Below are positions 17,598 to 26,234 of a DNA stretch of 64,000 bases, in pieces. A program made the translations under genes and the position numbers. How positions within the stretch are numbered: position 1 is the stretch's first letter; every line of letters starts with the position of its first letter. This stretch comes from Rhizobium mayense (lineage in GTDB: Bacteria > Pseudomonadota > Alphaproteobacteria > Rhizobiales > Rhizobiaceae). The notes beneath the pieces were generated by a model that did no database searches, had not been told where the DNA came from, and saw only the letters and a program-made list of their open reading frames with translations. Location: NCBI RefSeq assembly GCF_030272705.1, contig NZ_JARFYM010000030.1, forward strand, positions 20,657-84,656, given 5' to 3'.

Positions 17598-17978
17598 GGC
17601 GACCAACCATAAGACACGTCTACGATAAGTAGGTGTTGATGTTGATGTCAGGTCCGAATCTGGGCCCAACTCACGGGCAAGCCTGCAGAAGAAAAAACAG
17701 TATTTTTCAAGGGGGAAAATAATTCGCAATCGCTTAAATAACAAGCTGAAATCTTTGGTAGAGTCGGCGATTGACAACAATCGATGATGGCCTACCTTGT
17801 TATTGTGGTTGCGTTATTTTGGCATGAAATGCGCCACATGGTTTTCCAGTTGCGCAGCGAAAGACCGGCAGAAATCCGTTTGTTGCACAGGCATTTCAGA
17901 GGGATTCCTGACCATAACAAGAACAGGACTGTGGACGTGTAAGCAACTTCGTAGGCCTTAGCGCTTTGGAGTACGTCG
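17598..17978. other. 381-base divergent regulatory spacer between two AraC genes
   Basis: Moderately AT-rich and without a supported gene on either strand, apart from a possible upstream extension of the minus-strand AraC gene. It should contain both promoters. No strong dyad was recognised. Confidence 0.45.
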
Positions 17979-19049
17979 ATGACCAGTATGTCCCCGTTGA
18001 AAATCGGCGATCGGAAACAGCTTCGAGATGACAGGCTGTCGTGTTTTATAGATTTTACGACGGCCGCTTTCCCTCCGAGAGATCAATTCGACGTTTTTCG
18101 CGCCGCTCACGAAGGCGTTTGGGATCTTTCTCTCGCCAAGAGCGAGGATGCGTCTTTTCCGGCGCGCCAGATGGTTTGGGATCTCGGAAAGCTGGTTTTC
18201 ACCCGGACCAAGCTGCCGGGACAAGGGTATGCTCACCACTGGCGGCACATCAGAAAAGCCAGACTTGATCATTGGTACGTACTGATGCCGTTTCATTCAT
18301 CGAAGCCCGGCGACGCTCCTGCGAACGGTAGGGCTTTGCCGCGCCTGCACTGCCTGTCAAAGCCTTTCGAAGCGGAGATGGAGGCGGATGGAGCCCTCGC
18401 CTTGTTCATGCCGCGCGATCTGTTCGCCTCGTCCTTCGAGCTCGATGACAAGTCGAACGCCGAGGCTGCTGGCCGGCTCGGGTCGCTGCTGGGAGACTAC
18501 CTGCTTCTCCTCAATCGATCCTTGCCTGAGCTGCGGATGACGGAACTCCCCCATGTCGTCGAAGCTACCCGCTGCCTCATGGCCATGTGCCTGGCGCCGT
18601 CGCGAAACCGGATCGCGGAGGCCAAAAAACCAATCAATTCGATATTGATCGAGCGGGCGCGACGGTTGATCGACCTCAGGCTTGCACAAGCCGATCTGAC
18701 CCCGGATATGCTCTGCATCGAACTCGGTGTGTCGAGATCCCGCCTGTACAGACTGTTTGAACCGCTTGGCGGCATATCGGCCTATATCAGGCGTCAGCGC
18801 TTGCTTCGCACGCGGGACGCCTTGTCCGACAGTTCGGATATGCGTCCAATCGCGTGCATAGCGGAGCAATGGGGTTTCTACGACGCCTCTGCCTACAGCC
18901 GAACCTTCCGGCACGAATTCGGCGTAACCCCCAAGGAAGCGCGGGAGGCCGGATGGAATGGCTGCGGGTATCTCGTCGGACAATCCAGACCTCAGGAAGC
19001 CAACCACGTCTCAAGTCTCGAATACCTGTTGCGTGGTCTTTCCGCCTGA
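17979..19049 (+). CDS. AraC-family transcriptional regulator (paralogue 2)
   Basis: A 356-residue regulator with GGAG upstream of the ATG. Its sensor domain parallels the 15523-16581 protein: IDFTTAAFPPRDQFDVF, FPARQMVWDLGKLVF and DHWYVLMPFHSS. The C-terminal domain has LCIELGVSRSRLYRLFE, IRRQRLLRTRDALSD and IAEQWGFYDASAYSRTFR. The two paralogues probably arose by duplication and have diverged mainly in the loop regions. Targets are unknown. Confidence 0.9.
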   Translation: MTSMSPLKIGDRKQLRDDRLSCFIDFTTAAFPPRDQFDVFRAAHEGVWDLSLAKSEDASFPARQMVWDLGKLVFTRTKLPGQGYAHHWRHIRKARLDHWYVLMPFHSSKPGDAPANGRALPRLHCLSKPFEAEMEADGALALFMPRDLFASSFELDDKSNAEAAGRLGSLLGDYLLLLNRSLPELRMTELPHVVEATRCLMAMCLAPSRNRIAEAKKPINSILIERARRLIDLRLAQADLTPDMLCIELGVSRSRLYRLFEPLGGISAYIRRQRLLRTRDALSDSSDMRPIACIAEQWGFYDASAYSRTFRHEFGVTPKEAREAGWNGCGYLVGQSRPQEANHVSSLEYLLRGLSA

Positions 19050-19291
19050 CACCAGGCGTTATCAGGACCAGACATTGCCTCCAGACCAAACAGTGCCCCA
19101 TCGCGGTTGCTGCTATCCGATCTGGAAGGCCGTCTTGCGGCTATGCGGTCAGGATATCTTCGATCCGGATCGGCATGGTCCGAACACACTTGCCCACTGC
19201 TCCTTGCTACGCCGGTTAACCTGACATCACGGCGCACGGCCTTGCTTTGGCCTCATCCGGCGTCAAACTGGTGAAAACGCTGGATGTGCCG

Positions 19292-20569
19292 ATGAAAAAC
19301 CATCTGCTTGCCTTCGCCGTGCTGTTGGCCGTGTCTTTGGGCCTCCTTTCGCCAGAAGCCCACGCTCAGGGATTCGTTCATGCCGATCACCAGCGGATTG
19401 CCGACGGTAACGGCAAACCGCTGATCCTGCGTGGCATGGCGCTGGGCGGATGGATGGTCCAGGAAGGCTATATGCTAGGCCTGTCCAATCTTGGCGCCCA
19501 GCGTGTCATCCGCAGCCGCATTTCAGAGATCATCGGTGCGCGGAAGACCGAGCAGTTCTATCGGTCGTGGCGCGACAATGCGGTTACGAAAGCCGATATC
19601 GACGCCATGGCCGGCTGGGGTTTCAACAGCGTGCGCCTGCCGATGCATTGGAACCTGTTCATCAAAGATAGGGCAGGTAAGAGTGGCACCGGTAAAATCG
19701 TCTGGAACGAGGAAGGGTTTCGGCGCGTCGATGCCTTGATCGCCTGGCTCAAGGCCGATCGCATGGTTCTGATCCTCGATCTGCACGCCGCGCCCGGTGG
19801 CCAGGGCAACGATCTGGCGATTTCTGACCGCGATCCGCAAAAGCCGTCCCTATGGGAGAGTGGCGACAATCAGACGAAGATGATCGCGCTGTGGGCCGAG
19901 ATCGCCCGGCGCTACAAAGATGAGCCGACCATCGCCGGTTATGATCTTCTCAACGAACCGAACTGGGGTTTCCAGGACAAGGCCGACATCCACGGCTGTA
20001 GCGAAACCGGCAACAAACCGCTACAGGACCTTTACGAGCGAACCATCCGGGCGATCCGCTCCGTCGATACCAACCACATGCTGATCATCGAAGGCAATTG
20101 CTGGGGCAACAACTATGCCGGTCTGTTGCCCGTCGCCGACCGCAACACGGTGCTGAGCTATCACAAATATTGGACCGCCACGACGCAGGAGTCGATCGAG
20201 CCTTTCCTGAAACTACGCGCGCAATATGACATGCCGCTGTGGAACGGCGAGACGGGAGAGAACTCCAACGACTGGTATTCCCGCGCGGTCGAGCTGGCAG
20301 AGAAGAACGACATCGGCTGGTCCATGTGGCCACTAAAGAAGATCGGTAGCAACAATCCGCTCGAAATTCCTAGCAACACCCAGTATCGCCGTCTCGCCAG
20401 CTATCTGCGGGGTGAAGGCAAAAAGCCCAAGGCTGACGAGGCCTTCGCCGGGCTGATGCGGCTGGCGGCCCACAGCCGGTTTGACAGGAATATCCGACAC
20501 GCGGATGTGATCGATGCACTGTTCCGCGCGCCGAATAGCGGCCGTCCGATTTCCGATCAAAAGCCATAG
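19292..20569 (+). CDS. secreted glycoside hydrolase family 5 protein
   Basis: A 425-residue secreted (alpha/beta)8-barrel glycosidase. Residues 1-27 form a Sec signal peptide (hydrophobic core AFAVLLAVSLGLLS, cleavage after AHA). GH5 landmarks: RGMALGGWMV, Arg115 in SVRLPMHW, DLHAAPGGQ, the acid/base Glu222 in YDLLNEPNW, LIIEGNCWGNNY and the nucleophile Glu320 in WNGETGENS. Both catalytic glutamates are present, so it should be active on a beta-glucan or related polysaccharide; specificity cannot be read. It precedes a GMC flavoprotein gene by about 200 bases on the same strand. A GTG 21 bases upstream is an alternative start. Confidence 0.88.
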   Translation: MKNHLLAFAVLLAVSLGLLSPEAHAQGFVHADHQRIADGNGKPLILRGMALGGWMVQEGYMLGLSNLGAQRVIRSRISEIIGARKTEQFYRSWRDNAVTKADIDAMAGWGFNSVRLPMHWNLFIKDRAGKSGTGKIVWNEEGFRRVDALIAWLKADRMVLILDLHAAPGGQGNDLAISDRDPQKPSLWESGDNQTKMIALWAEIARRYKDEPTIAGYDLLNEPNWGFQDKADIHGCSETGNKPLQDLYERTIRAIRSVDTNHMLIIEGNCWGNNYAGLLPVADRNTVLSYHKYWTATTQESIEPFLKLRAQYDMPLWNGETGENSNDWYSRAVELAEKNDIGWSMWPLKKIGSNNPLEIPSNTQYRRLASYLRGEGKKPKADEAFAGLMRLAAHSRFDRNIRHADVIDALFRAPNSGRPISDQKP

Positions 20570-20772
20570 GATCATCCGGAAGATAATCCAACTTCCGATT
20601 GGCAAGTTTCGACATCGCCGCGCAAGTTAGTCTTTGGTGTTAGGTGCCGACGCATAAAGGTATCGAATTTATACCGGTATTAAGGCTTCCGACTTTTTGG
20701 TTACTTGTCGAAAATTTCGTAAAAGCTAATCTAGCGCTCCTGGCATCGGAATATCTGTTCGCGTTGACGGAA

Positions 20773-22524
20773 ATGACCCGGATGAAAATCGAGCGACTGT
20801 CCAACTATGACGACAATTCGATCATTGCGGCGGACCTCGTTGTCGTAGGGGGCGGTCCCACGGGGCTGACCATCGCAGCGCAATGCGCTGGGGCGGGCAG
20901 AAAGGTGCTCGTCGTCGAAAGTGGGCTTGAACTCGAAAACCCCGAGCATTCGGCACTCAACGAGGTCGAGAACGTTGGCCAGCCGATGTCAGAGGAGCAG
21001 TTTTTCAAGCGGATCACATTTCACAGCCCTCAAGCTGGATTCTGGTCGCAGGAGATGCAGCCCTTCGGTGTTCGCTGCCGGGCGCTCGGGGGGTCGACGC
21101 ATGCCTGGGCCGGGAAATCGGCACCTTTCAGCGCCATTGACTTCAAGGCTCGCTCCTGGGTTCCAAATTCGGGATGGCCGGTCGATCGCGCGCAAATCGA
21201 TTCTTATCTCCTGCGTGCAATGGATGTGCTGAACCTCAGCCCCAAGGAGCCGCCGAGCCGTTTTGAGAAGGAGGGACTTCATTCCTTCTATTGGCAGTTT
21301 GCCCGCTCGCGCGTAGATCGGCTCGACGTCATGCGCTTCGGGAACGAATTCATGGCGCGGCGGCCGGATAATACTCATGTTCTTCTGAATGCGACCGTGA
21401 CGCGTGTCGGCCTGAGCCCCGACGGATCGCGTTTCTCGCATCTCGACGTCGTCAGCATGGAAGGCAAGCGCGCCCGCATCGAGGCCAGATTGTGCGTGCT
21501 GGCGGCGAGCGGGATTGAAAACGCCAGGCTGCTGCTGGCATCCAACGATGTGTTTTCGAACGGAATTGGCAATCACCACGGTGTCGTCGGGCGATATCTG
21601 ATGGATCATCCGGGAGCGCGCATCGGCAGAATTCCGACCGACCAAATGGCCGTACTTGCCAAGCTGTTCGGCTTCTTCGGCGTTCACCACAATGGCCGCG
21701 CGCATATGTTCATGCATGGCCTGGCGCTGACACCGGAGATACAGGAGCGCGAGCAGTTGCTGAACGCCGCCGTTTACTTCGTCTCAGAGCGGGCGCCGGA
21801 CGATCCGTGGGATGCATTGAAGAAGCTGTTGCGCAGGCGCAGTACAAATGTCGGACGCGACCTGCTTTCGGTTGCGTCAGGTTCCGGACTTATCGCGAAG
21901 GGAATCGGAATGAAAGTCCTTTCCGACAACCGGACGCCCAAGGTCTTCAAGGATCTCGTGGTCAACACCGCGATCAGACTGTCCCCGAATGTGGTCGCCA
22001 ATGAATTCCAGGATCACGGCGTGCCGCACAAGCTGATCGGCTTGGGGATCGATGCGATCTCGGAGCAGATTCCGAACCCCGACAGCAGGATCAGCCTGAG
22101 CGGCCGGAAGGACCGGTTTGGCATTCCGCTCGCCAAGGTCGATTGGCGGATCAACGATGTCGAACGCCAGACGCTCCTCAGAATCGCGGAGCTCTCACGC
22201 ACAGCCCTGATGAGCGCCGGCCTGCCTGCCCCGATGCTTGAAAATTGGGCACTCGAACGCAGACCGCAGGATGTCGTCATCATCGACATGGCGCATACGC
22301 TTGGCACGACACGAATGTCGGCCGACGCGAAGACAGGCGTTGTCGACCAGGATTGCAGGGTTCACGGCTTGCCCAATCTCTATGTTGCCGGCGGATCGGT
22401 ATTCCCGACCAGCGGCCATGCAAATCCGACATTAATGATCCTGGCCTTTGCCATAAGGCTCGCCGATCACCTGAATGCGGAACTGGCAAAGGGCTTAGTG
22501 CTAGCTGGAAGTCTGTCGGAATAA
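20773..22524 (+). CDS. GMC-type FAD-dependent oxidoreductase (copy 1)
   Basis: A 583-residue flavoprotein of the glucose-methanol-choline family. The dinucleotide-binding motif VVGGGPTGLTIAAQ (24-37) ends in VLVVESG, whose Glu contacts FAD ribose. A conserved WAGKS-containing segment follows, and the C-terminal domain has HTLGTTRMS and NLYVAGGSVFPTSGHANPT. The His-Asn pair of the last motif matches the GMC active site. It probably oxidises a sugar or alcohol; the electron acceptor is unknown. I start at MTRMKIER since upstream codons encode an implausible extension. It lies downstream of the GH5 gene; its last 24 bases overlap convergent narR. A second, more divergent copy is at 59217-60896. 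Confidence 0.87.
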   Translation: MTRMKIERLSNYDDNSIIAADLVVVGGGPTGLTIAAQCAGAGRKVLVVESGLELENPEHSALNEVENVGQPMSEEQFFKRITFHSPQAGFWSQEMQPFGVRCRALGGSTHAWAGKSAPFSAIDFKARSWVPNSGWPVDRAQIDSYLLRAMDVLNLSPKEPPSRFEKEGLHSFYWQFARSRVDRLDVMRFGNEFMARRPDNTHVLLNATVTRVGLSPDGSRFSHLDVVSMEGKRARIEARLCVLAASGIENARLLLASNDVFSNGIGNHHGVVGRYLMDHPGARIGRIPTDQMAVLAKLFGFFGVHHNGRAHMFMHGLALTPEIQEREQLLNAAVYFVSERAPDDPWDALKKLLRRRSTNVGRDLLSVASGSGLIAKGIGMKVLSDNRTPKVFKDLVVNTAIRLSPNVVANEFQDHGVPHKLIGLGIDAISEQIPNPDSRISLSGRKDRFGIPLAKVDWRINDVERQTLLRIAELSRTALMSAGLPAPMLENWALERRPQDVVIIDMAHTLGTTRMSADAKTGVVDQDCRVHGLPNLYVAGGSVFPTSGHANPTLMILAFAIRLADHLNAELAKGLVLAGSLSE

Positions 22525-23220
22525 ATTTTCAGGATCGTCGATCAAGGGGTCTGGTTTCGCAAAAACAAGAAGGGCGTCCAGCCGTTCGATTTCAACACGC
22601 GAGCCGTGTACCTTCACGCCGTGAGATCGCAGAGTGAGAAAAGCGCGCGATAGGTTTTCGGGCGTCATCCCCAGGTGCGAAGCGAGGACACGTTTCTCGA
22701 CGGGAATTTCCACGACACCATTTCGCCCGCGCTCCCTTTGCATGCGCAGGAGCCAGTTTGCCAGCCGCTCGGCGCCGCTCCTCATTTTCTGACTCTTAAG
22801 GTCCTTGATTGTCCGGCGATAACTTGCCGCGAGTTCCATGACAATCGCGCGCATGAAGGCCTGATCGGTTTCCATGGCGTGACGCACTTTTTCCGCGGGT
22901 ATCATCAGAATGGTGGATGGCTCCAATGTTCTGGCGGACTGAAGATAAACCTGGTCGTTGAGGACGGCGGCGAGGATGAAAATACCGACCGGAGCAATGA
23001 TTTCCAAAGTCGTCTCCCGCATGTCCGTTGCCGCATACATTTCGACCAGCCCCTCCACGACCACATGGAGGAAATCCGCCGGCTCGTTTTCGCGAATAAG
23101 ATTCACGCCACGCGGGAATCGCTGAAGAAAACTCGTTTCGATCAAGTCCCGGAACGTGCTATCATGCAGCTCTCTAAACAATGCCAACTGCCGAACCTTG
23201 GCAGCATTTTCCGATCGCAT
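22501..23220 (-). CDS. narR: NarR-type Crp/Fnr-family regulator without Fe-S cysteines
   Basis: A 239-residue Crp/Fnr-type regulator. The start MRSENAAK follows AAGGAGA by about eight bases. It has an N-terminal cyclic-nucleotide-binding-like barrel, a long dimer helix and an HTH with LASHLGMTPENLSRAFLTL; the E-x-x-S-R recognition residues match the FNR class that reads TTGAT-N4-ATCAA. I find no cysteine anywhere in the protein, so it cannot hold an FNR [4Fe-4S] cluster. Position divergent from narKGHJI and lack of cysteines fit NarR of Paracoccus, a nitrate/nitrite-responsive activator. A perfect FNR-type box lies 46 bases upstream of its start, suggesting autoregulation. Confidence 0.85.
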   Translation of the reverse strand: MRSENAAKVRQLALFRELHDSTFRDLIETSFLQRFPRGVNLIRENEPADFLHVVVEGLVEMYAATDMRETTLEIIAPVGIFILAAVLNDQVYLQSARTLEPSTILMIPAEKVRHAMETDQAFMRAIVMELAASYRRTIKDLKSQKMRSGAERLANWLLRMQRERGRNGVVEIPVEKRVLASHLGMTPENLSRAFLTLRSHGVKVHGSRVEIERLDALLVFAKPDPLIDDPENLFRQTSS

Positions 23221-23265
23221 CGCGTGTCTCCTTGTACGGGCGGACGGCCTGTTTACAGTGCGTGA

Positions 23266-23279
23266 TTGATAATTATCAA
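23266..23279. promoter_or_regulatory. perfect FNR/NarR-type box near narR
   Basis: TTGAT-AATT-ATCAA, a complete palindrome matching the FNR consensus, 46-59 bases upstream of the narR start. A TGTAAA hexamer on the narR strand (rc of 23252-23257) is a possible -10 close to the box, which would fit negative autoregulation, but the promoter is not certain. Confidence 0.85.
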
Positions 23280-23332
23280 GTAGCAAGTATAAAATAATCA
23301 ATTTTTGGACCTATATTAAGCAAATTCTCGCA

Positions 23333-23357
23333 AACGCTCCTGATTAACTTGAGCGTT
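23333..23357. promoter_or_regulatory. 7-base inverted repeat between narR and narK
   Basis: AACGCTC-N11-GAGCGTT, perfect arms, placed between the two FNR-type boxes. It may be the site of a second regulator or an RNA hairpin in a longer transcript. It does not match a site I can name. Confidence 0.5.
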
Positions 23358-23378
23358 ATTTTGCGCGTTGGGTTGTGT

Positions 23379-23420
23379 TTGATCCAAATCAAAGTGGTCG
23401 GCGGCGTTAATCGCTATTTT
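23379..23420 (+). promoter_or_regulatory. FNR/NarR-activated narK promoter
   Basis: A perfect box TTGAT-CCAA-ATCAA occupies 23379-23392. A -10-like hexamer TATTTT lies at 23415-23420. This spacing places the box centre about 41.5 bases before the expected transcript start near 23427, the classic class II activation geometry, and leaves a ~36-base leader before narK. Confidence 0.8.
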
Positions 23421-23462
23421 TCTCGGGACTGAAGACTTGTCATTCATCGTCACGAACGGAAT

Positions 23463-26219
23463 ATGCTTATGCCTGCTATCCAGAAGTTCGACAGCAGAGA
23501 TCAACGCACCGCCCTAGGCGCGAGCACCGTTGCCTTCACGGTATGCTTTGCCGCTTGGACTATCTTTGCAATTATCGGTATTCGAATACGGGAGGAGCTC
23601 GGTCTTAGCGAAACCGAGTTCGGACTTCTGGTCGGAACGCCGATCCTCACGGGATCGCTGATCCGGGTCGCGCTCGGCATCTGGACTGACCGTTACGGAG
23701 GTCGCGTGGTCTTCGTCGCGACCATGCTTGCAGCGGCTGCGGCGACCTTTATCCTGACCTATGCGCATACCTACCCGCAAATGCTTCTGGCGGCGTTCGG
23801 CGTCGGTATCGCAGGTGGCTCGTTTGCCGTCGGCGTTGCTTATGTGTCGCGATGGTTCCCTCCGGAAAGACAAGGCGTGGCGCTCGGCATCTTCGGAGCC
23901 GGCAATGTCGGCTCCGCAGTGACTAAGTTGCTTGCGCCGCTGGTGCTCGTTGCCTGGGGCTGGCAGGCCGTGGCGGAGATATGGGCCGCGGCACTCGTCG
24001 TCATGGCGGTTATCTTCTGGTTCACCACCAAGGATGATCCGGTTCTGGTCGAACGCCGCAGGACGGGGGTCAAGCCAAAGAGTGCCTGGTTGGAGCTCGA
24101 ACCGCTGAAGAACGTTCAGGTTTGGCGCTTCTCACTCTATTATTTCTTCGTCTTCGGTGCCTTCGTGGCCCTGGCCCTTTGGCTGCCGCAATATCTCGTC
24201 GCCGTCTATGGGCTGGACATCCGCACGGCCGGCGTGATCGCCGCGTGCTTCTCCATTCCCGCCAGCCTTTTCCGCGCCTACGGCGGCCATCTATCTGATG
24301 TCTATGGCGCACGGCGCGTGCTTTATTGGACCTTCTTCGTCTCTGTCATCGCAACCTTCATCCTTGCCTATCCGCCGGCCGACTACGCCGTCCGCACCGT
24401 GGCTGGTCCGATTACCTTCCACATCGAGATGGGACTCGTCGGCTTCACGGTGACAGTCTTCATTCTCGGCTTCTTCATGGCGCTTGGAAAAGCTGCCGTC
24501 TACAAGCACATTCCCGTCTATTATCCGGCTCACGTCGGCGCCGTCGGCGGGCTGGTCGGCATGATCGGCGGTCTTGGCGGCTTCGTCCTGCCGATCCTCT
24601 TTGGTGTTCTGCTCGATCTCACCGGCTTGTGGACGAGCTGCTTCATGGCGCTCTTCCTTCTGGTCTCGGCTGCGCTTTTGTGGATGCACGTCTCCGTTCG
24701 CCAGATGGAGCGCCGCGCTGCCGGAAACGCGCTCGAGGTTCTGCCTCCCTTCCCAGAAATGCAGGGCATGCCTCAGCCGGAAAAGGTCTCGTCCGCTGAA
24801 GGAGCCGTGCTGAGGGACTGGCATCCGGAGGATCCATCCTTCTGGGCGGCTAAGGGTCGCCGCATCGCACGCCGCAATCTGTGGCTTTCGATCCCGGCGC
24901 TGCTCCTTTCCTTTGCCATCTGGCAGGTCTGGTCGGTGGTGGTCGCAAAGCTGCCGCTCGTCGGCTTCACCTTTACGACGGACCAGCTCTTCTGGCTTGC
25001 AGCTCTACCTGGCATTTCAGGCGCGACATTCCGGATATTCTACTCCTTCATGGTGCCGATTTTTGGCGGACGTCTGTGGACCACGCTGACCACCTGGTCG
25101 CTGATCATCCCGGCGCTCGGCATCGGATATGCGGTGCAGAACCCGGATACGCCCTATATCGTCTTCCTTCTTCTTGCTCTGCTTTGCGGCTTCGGCGGTG
25201 GTAATTTCGCCTCGTCGATGTCCAATATTTCCTTCTTCTTTCCGAGGTCGGAAAAGGGCAATGCGCTGGCTCTCAATGCCGGTCTCGGCAATCTCGGCGT
25301 GAGTGTGGTCCAGTTCGTCGTTCCGCTCGTCATCACCGCCGGCATCTTCGGCTGGTTCGGTGGCGATCCGGTCATGACGAAAGGAACGGCCGGCGAAGCA
25401 CCGCTCTGGCTGCAGAATGCCGGCTTCTTCTTCGTTCCCTTCATCGCGATCTCGGCCTTCGCCTCCTGGTTCGGGATGAACGACATCGCTTCGGCCAAGG
25501 CTTCCTTCGCCGAGCAGGCGGTCATCTTCCAGCGTCGGCACAACTGGATCATGTGCTGGCTCTATACCGGCACCTTCGGCTCGTTCATCGGTTATTCGGC
25601 CGGCTTCCCGCTGCTTACCAAAACGCTGTTTCCCGATGTCAACGCACTGCAATTCGCCTTCCTGGGCCCGCTCGTTGGCGCGCTCTCCCGGTCCGCGACA
25701 GGCTGGCTCGCCGATCGTTATGGCGGTGCACGCGTAACCTTCTGGGTCTTCGTTCTGATGATGATCGGCGCCGGAGGTGTCCTCTGGTTCATTGCGACGA
25801 AAGACCAACCGGGCGCCTTCCTGGGCTTCTTCATCTCGTTCCTTGTGCTCTTCTTCGCCACGGGTGTCGGCAATGCGTCAACCTTCCAGATGATCCCGGC
25901 GATCATGGGCAGGGAAATGACCCGGCTGATGCCCGATGCCGCCCCTGAAACTCGTCGCCTGCAGGCGGAGAAGGAATCGGCCGCGATCACTGGCTTCACT
26001 TCGGCAATCGCCGCCTTCGGCGCCTTCTTCATCCCGATGGGCTACGGCCTTTCGATCAGGTTCGCAGGTGGGGCCGAAGCCGCCCTCTGGGCCTTCCTCA
26101 TCTTCTATGTGAGCTGCCTTGTGCTCACCTGGGTTGCCTATACCCGCAAGGGCGGCCTGCTTCACGACATCGAGCGCGGCAAGCGCAACACCGCTGGCAA
26201 AGCGGCCGCTGCCGAATAA
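23463..26219 (+). CDS. narK: fused NarK1-NarK2 nitrate/nitrite transporter
   Basis: A 918-residue inner-membrane protein made of two major-facilitator domains in tandem (about residues 15-420 and 470-905), roughly 24 helices. The N-terminal half resembles nitrate/H+ symporters (NarK1) and the C-terminal half nitrate/nitrite antiporters (NarK2). Nitrate-porter glycine-rich signatures are visible in both halves, for example FGAGNVGSAVTKL and FGGGNFASSMSNISFFFP. Fusions of this kind are known from Paracoccus. It is the first gene of the nar operon, 15 bases before narG. A second ATG six bases downstream (MPAIQKF) has better spacing from the weak ACGGA ribosome-binding site and could be the true start. 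Confidence 0.95.
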   Translation: MLMPAIQKFDSRDQRTALGASTVAFTVCFAAWTIFAIIGIRIREELGLSETEFGLLVGTPILTGSLIRVALGIWTDRYGGRVVFVATMLAAAAATFILTYAHTYPQMLLAAFGVGIAGGSFAVGVAYVSRWFPPERQGVALGIFGAGNVGSAVTKLLAPLVLVAWGWQAVAEIWAAALVVMAVIFWFTTKDDPVLVERRRTGVKPKSAWLELEPLKNVQVWRFSLYYFFVFGAFVALALWLPQYLVAVYGLDIRTAGVIAACFSIPASLFRAYGGHLSDVYGARRVLYWTFFVSVIATFILAYPPADYAVRTVAGPITFHIEMGLVGFTVTVFILGFFMALGKAAVYKHIPVYYPAHVGAVGGLVGMIGGLGGFVLPILFGVLLDLTGLWTSCFMALFLLVSAALLWMHVSVRQMERRAAGNALEVLPPFPEMQGMPQPEKVSSAEGAVLRDWHPEDPSFWAAKGRRIARRNLWLSIPALLLSFAIWQVWSVVVAKLPLVGFTFTTDQLFWLAALPGISGATFRIFYSFMVPIFGGRLWTTLTTWSLIIPALGIGYAVQNPDTPYIVFLLLALLCGFGGGNFASSMSNISFFFPRSEKGNALALNAGLGNLGVSVVQFVVPLVITAGIFGWFGGDPVMTKGTAGEAPLWLQNAGFFFVPFIAISAFASWFGMNDIASAKASFAEQAVIFQRRHNWIMCWLYTGTFGSFIGYSAGFPLLTKTLFPDVNALQFAFLGPLVGALSRSATGWLADRYGGARVTFWVFVLMMIGAGGVLWFIATKDQPGAFLGFFISFLVLFFATGVGNASTFQMIPAIMGREMTRLMPDAAPETRRLQAEKESAAITGFTSAIAAFGAFFIPMGYGLSIRFAGGAEAALWAFLIFYVSCLVLTWVAYTRKGGLLHDIERGKRNTAGKAAAAE

Positions 26220-26234
26220 GACCAGGAGAAATAC

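Noticed and set aside
20577..20597. CGGAAG/CTTCCG hairpin after the GH5 gene as terminator
   Set aside because: Six-base stem with nine-base loop and no T-run; too weak to call.
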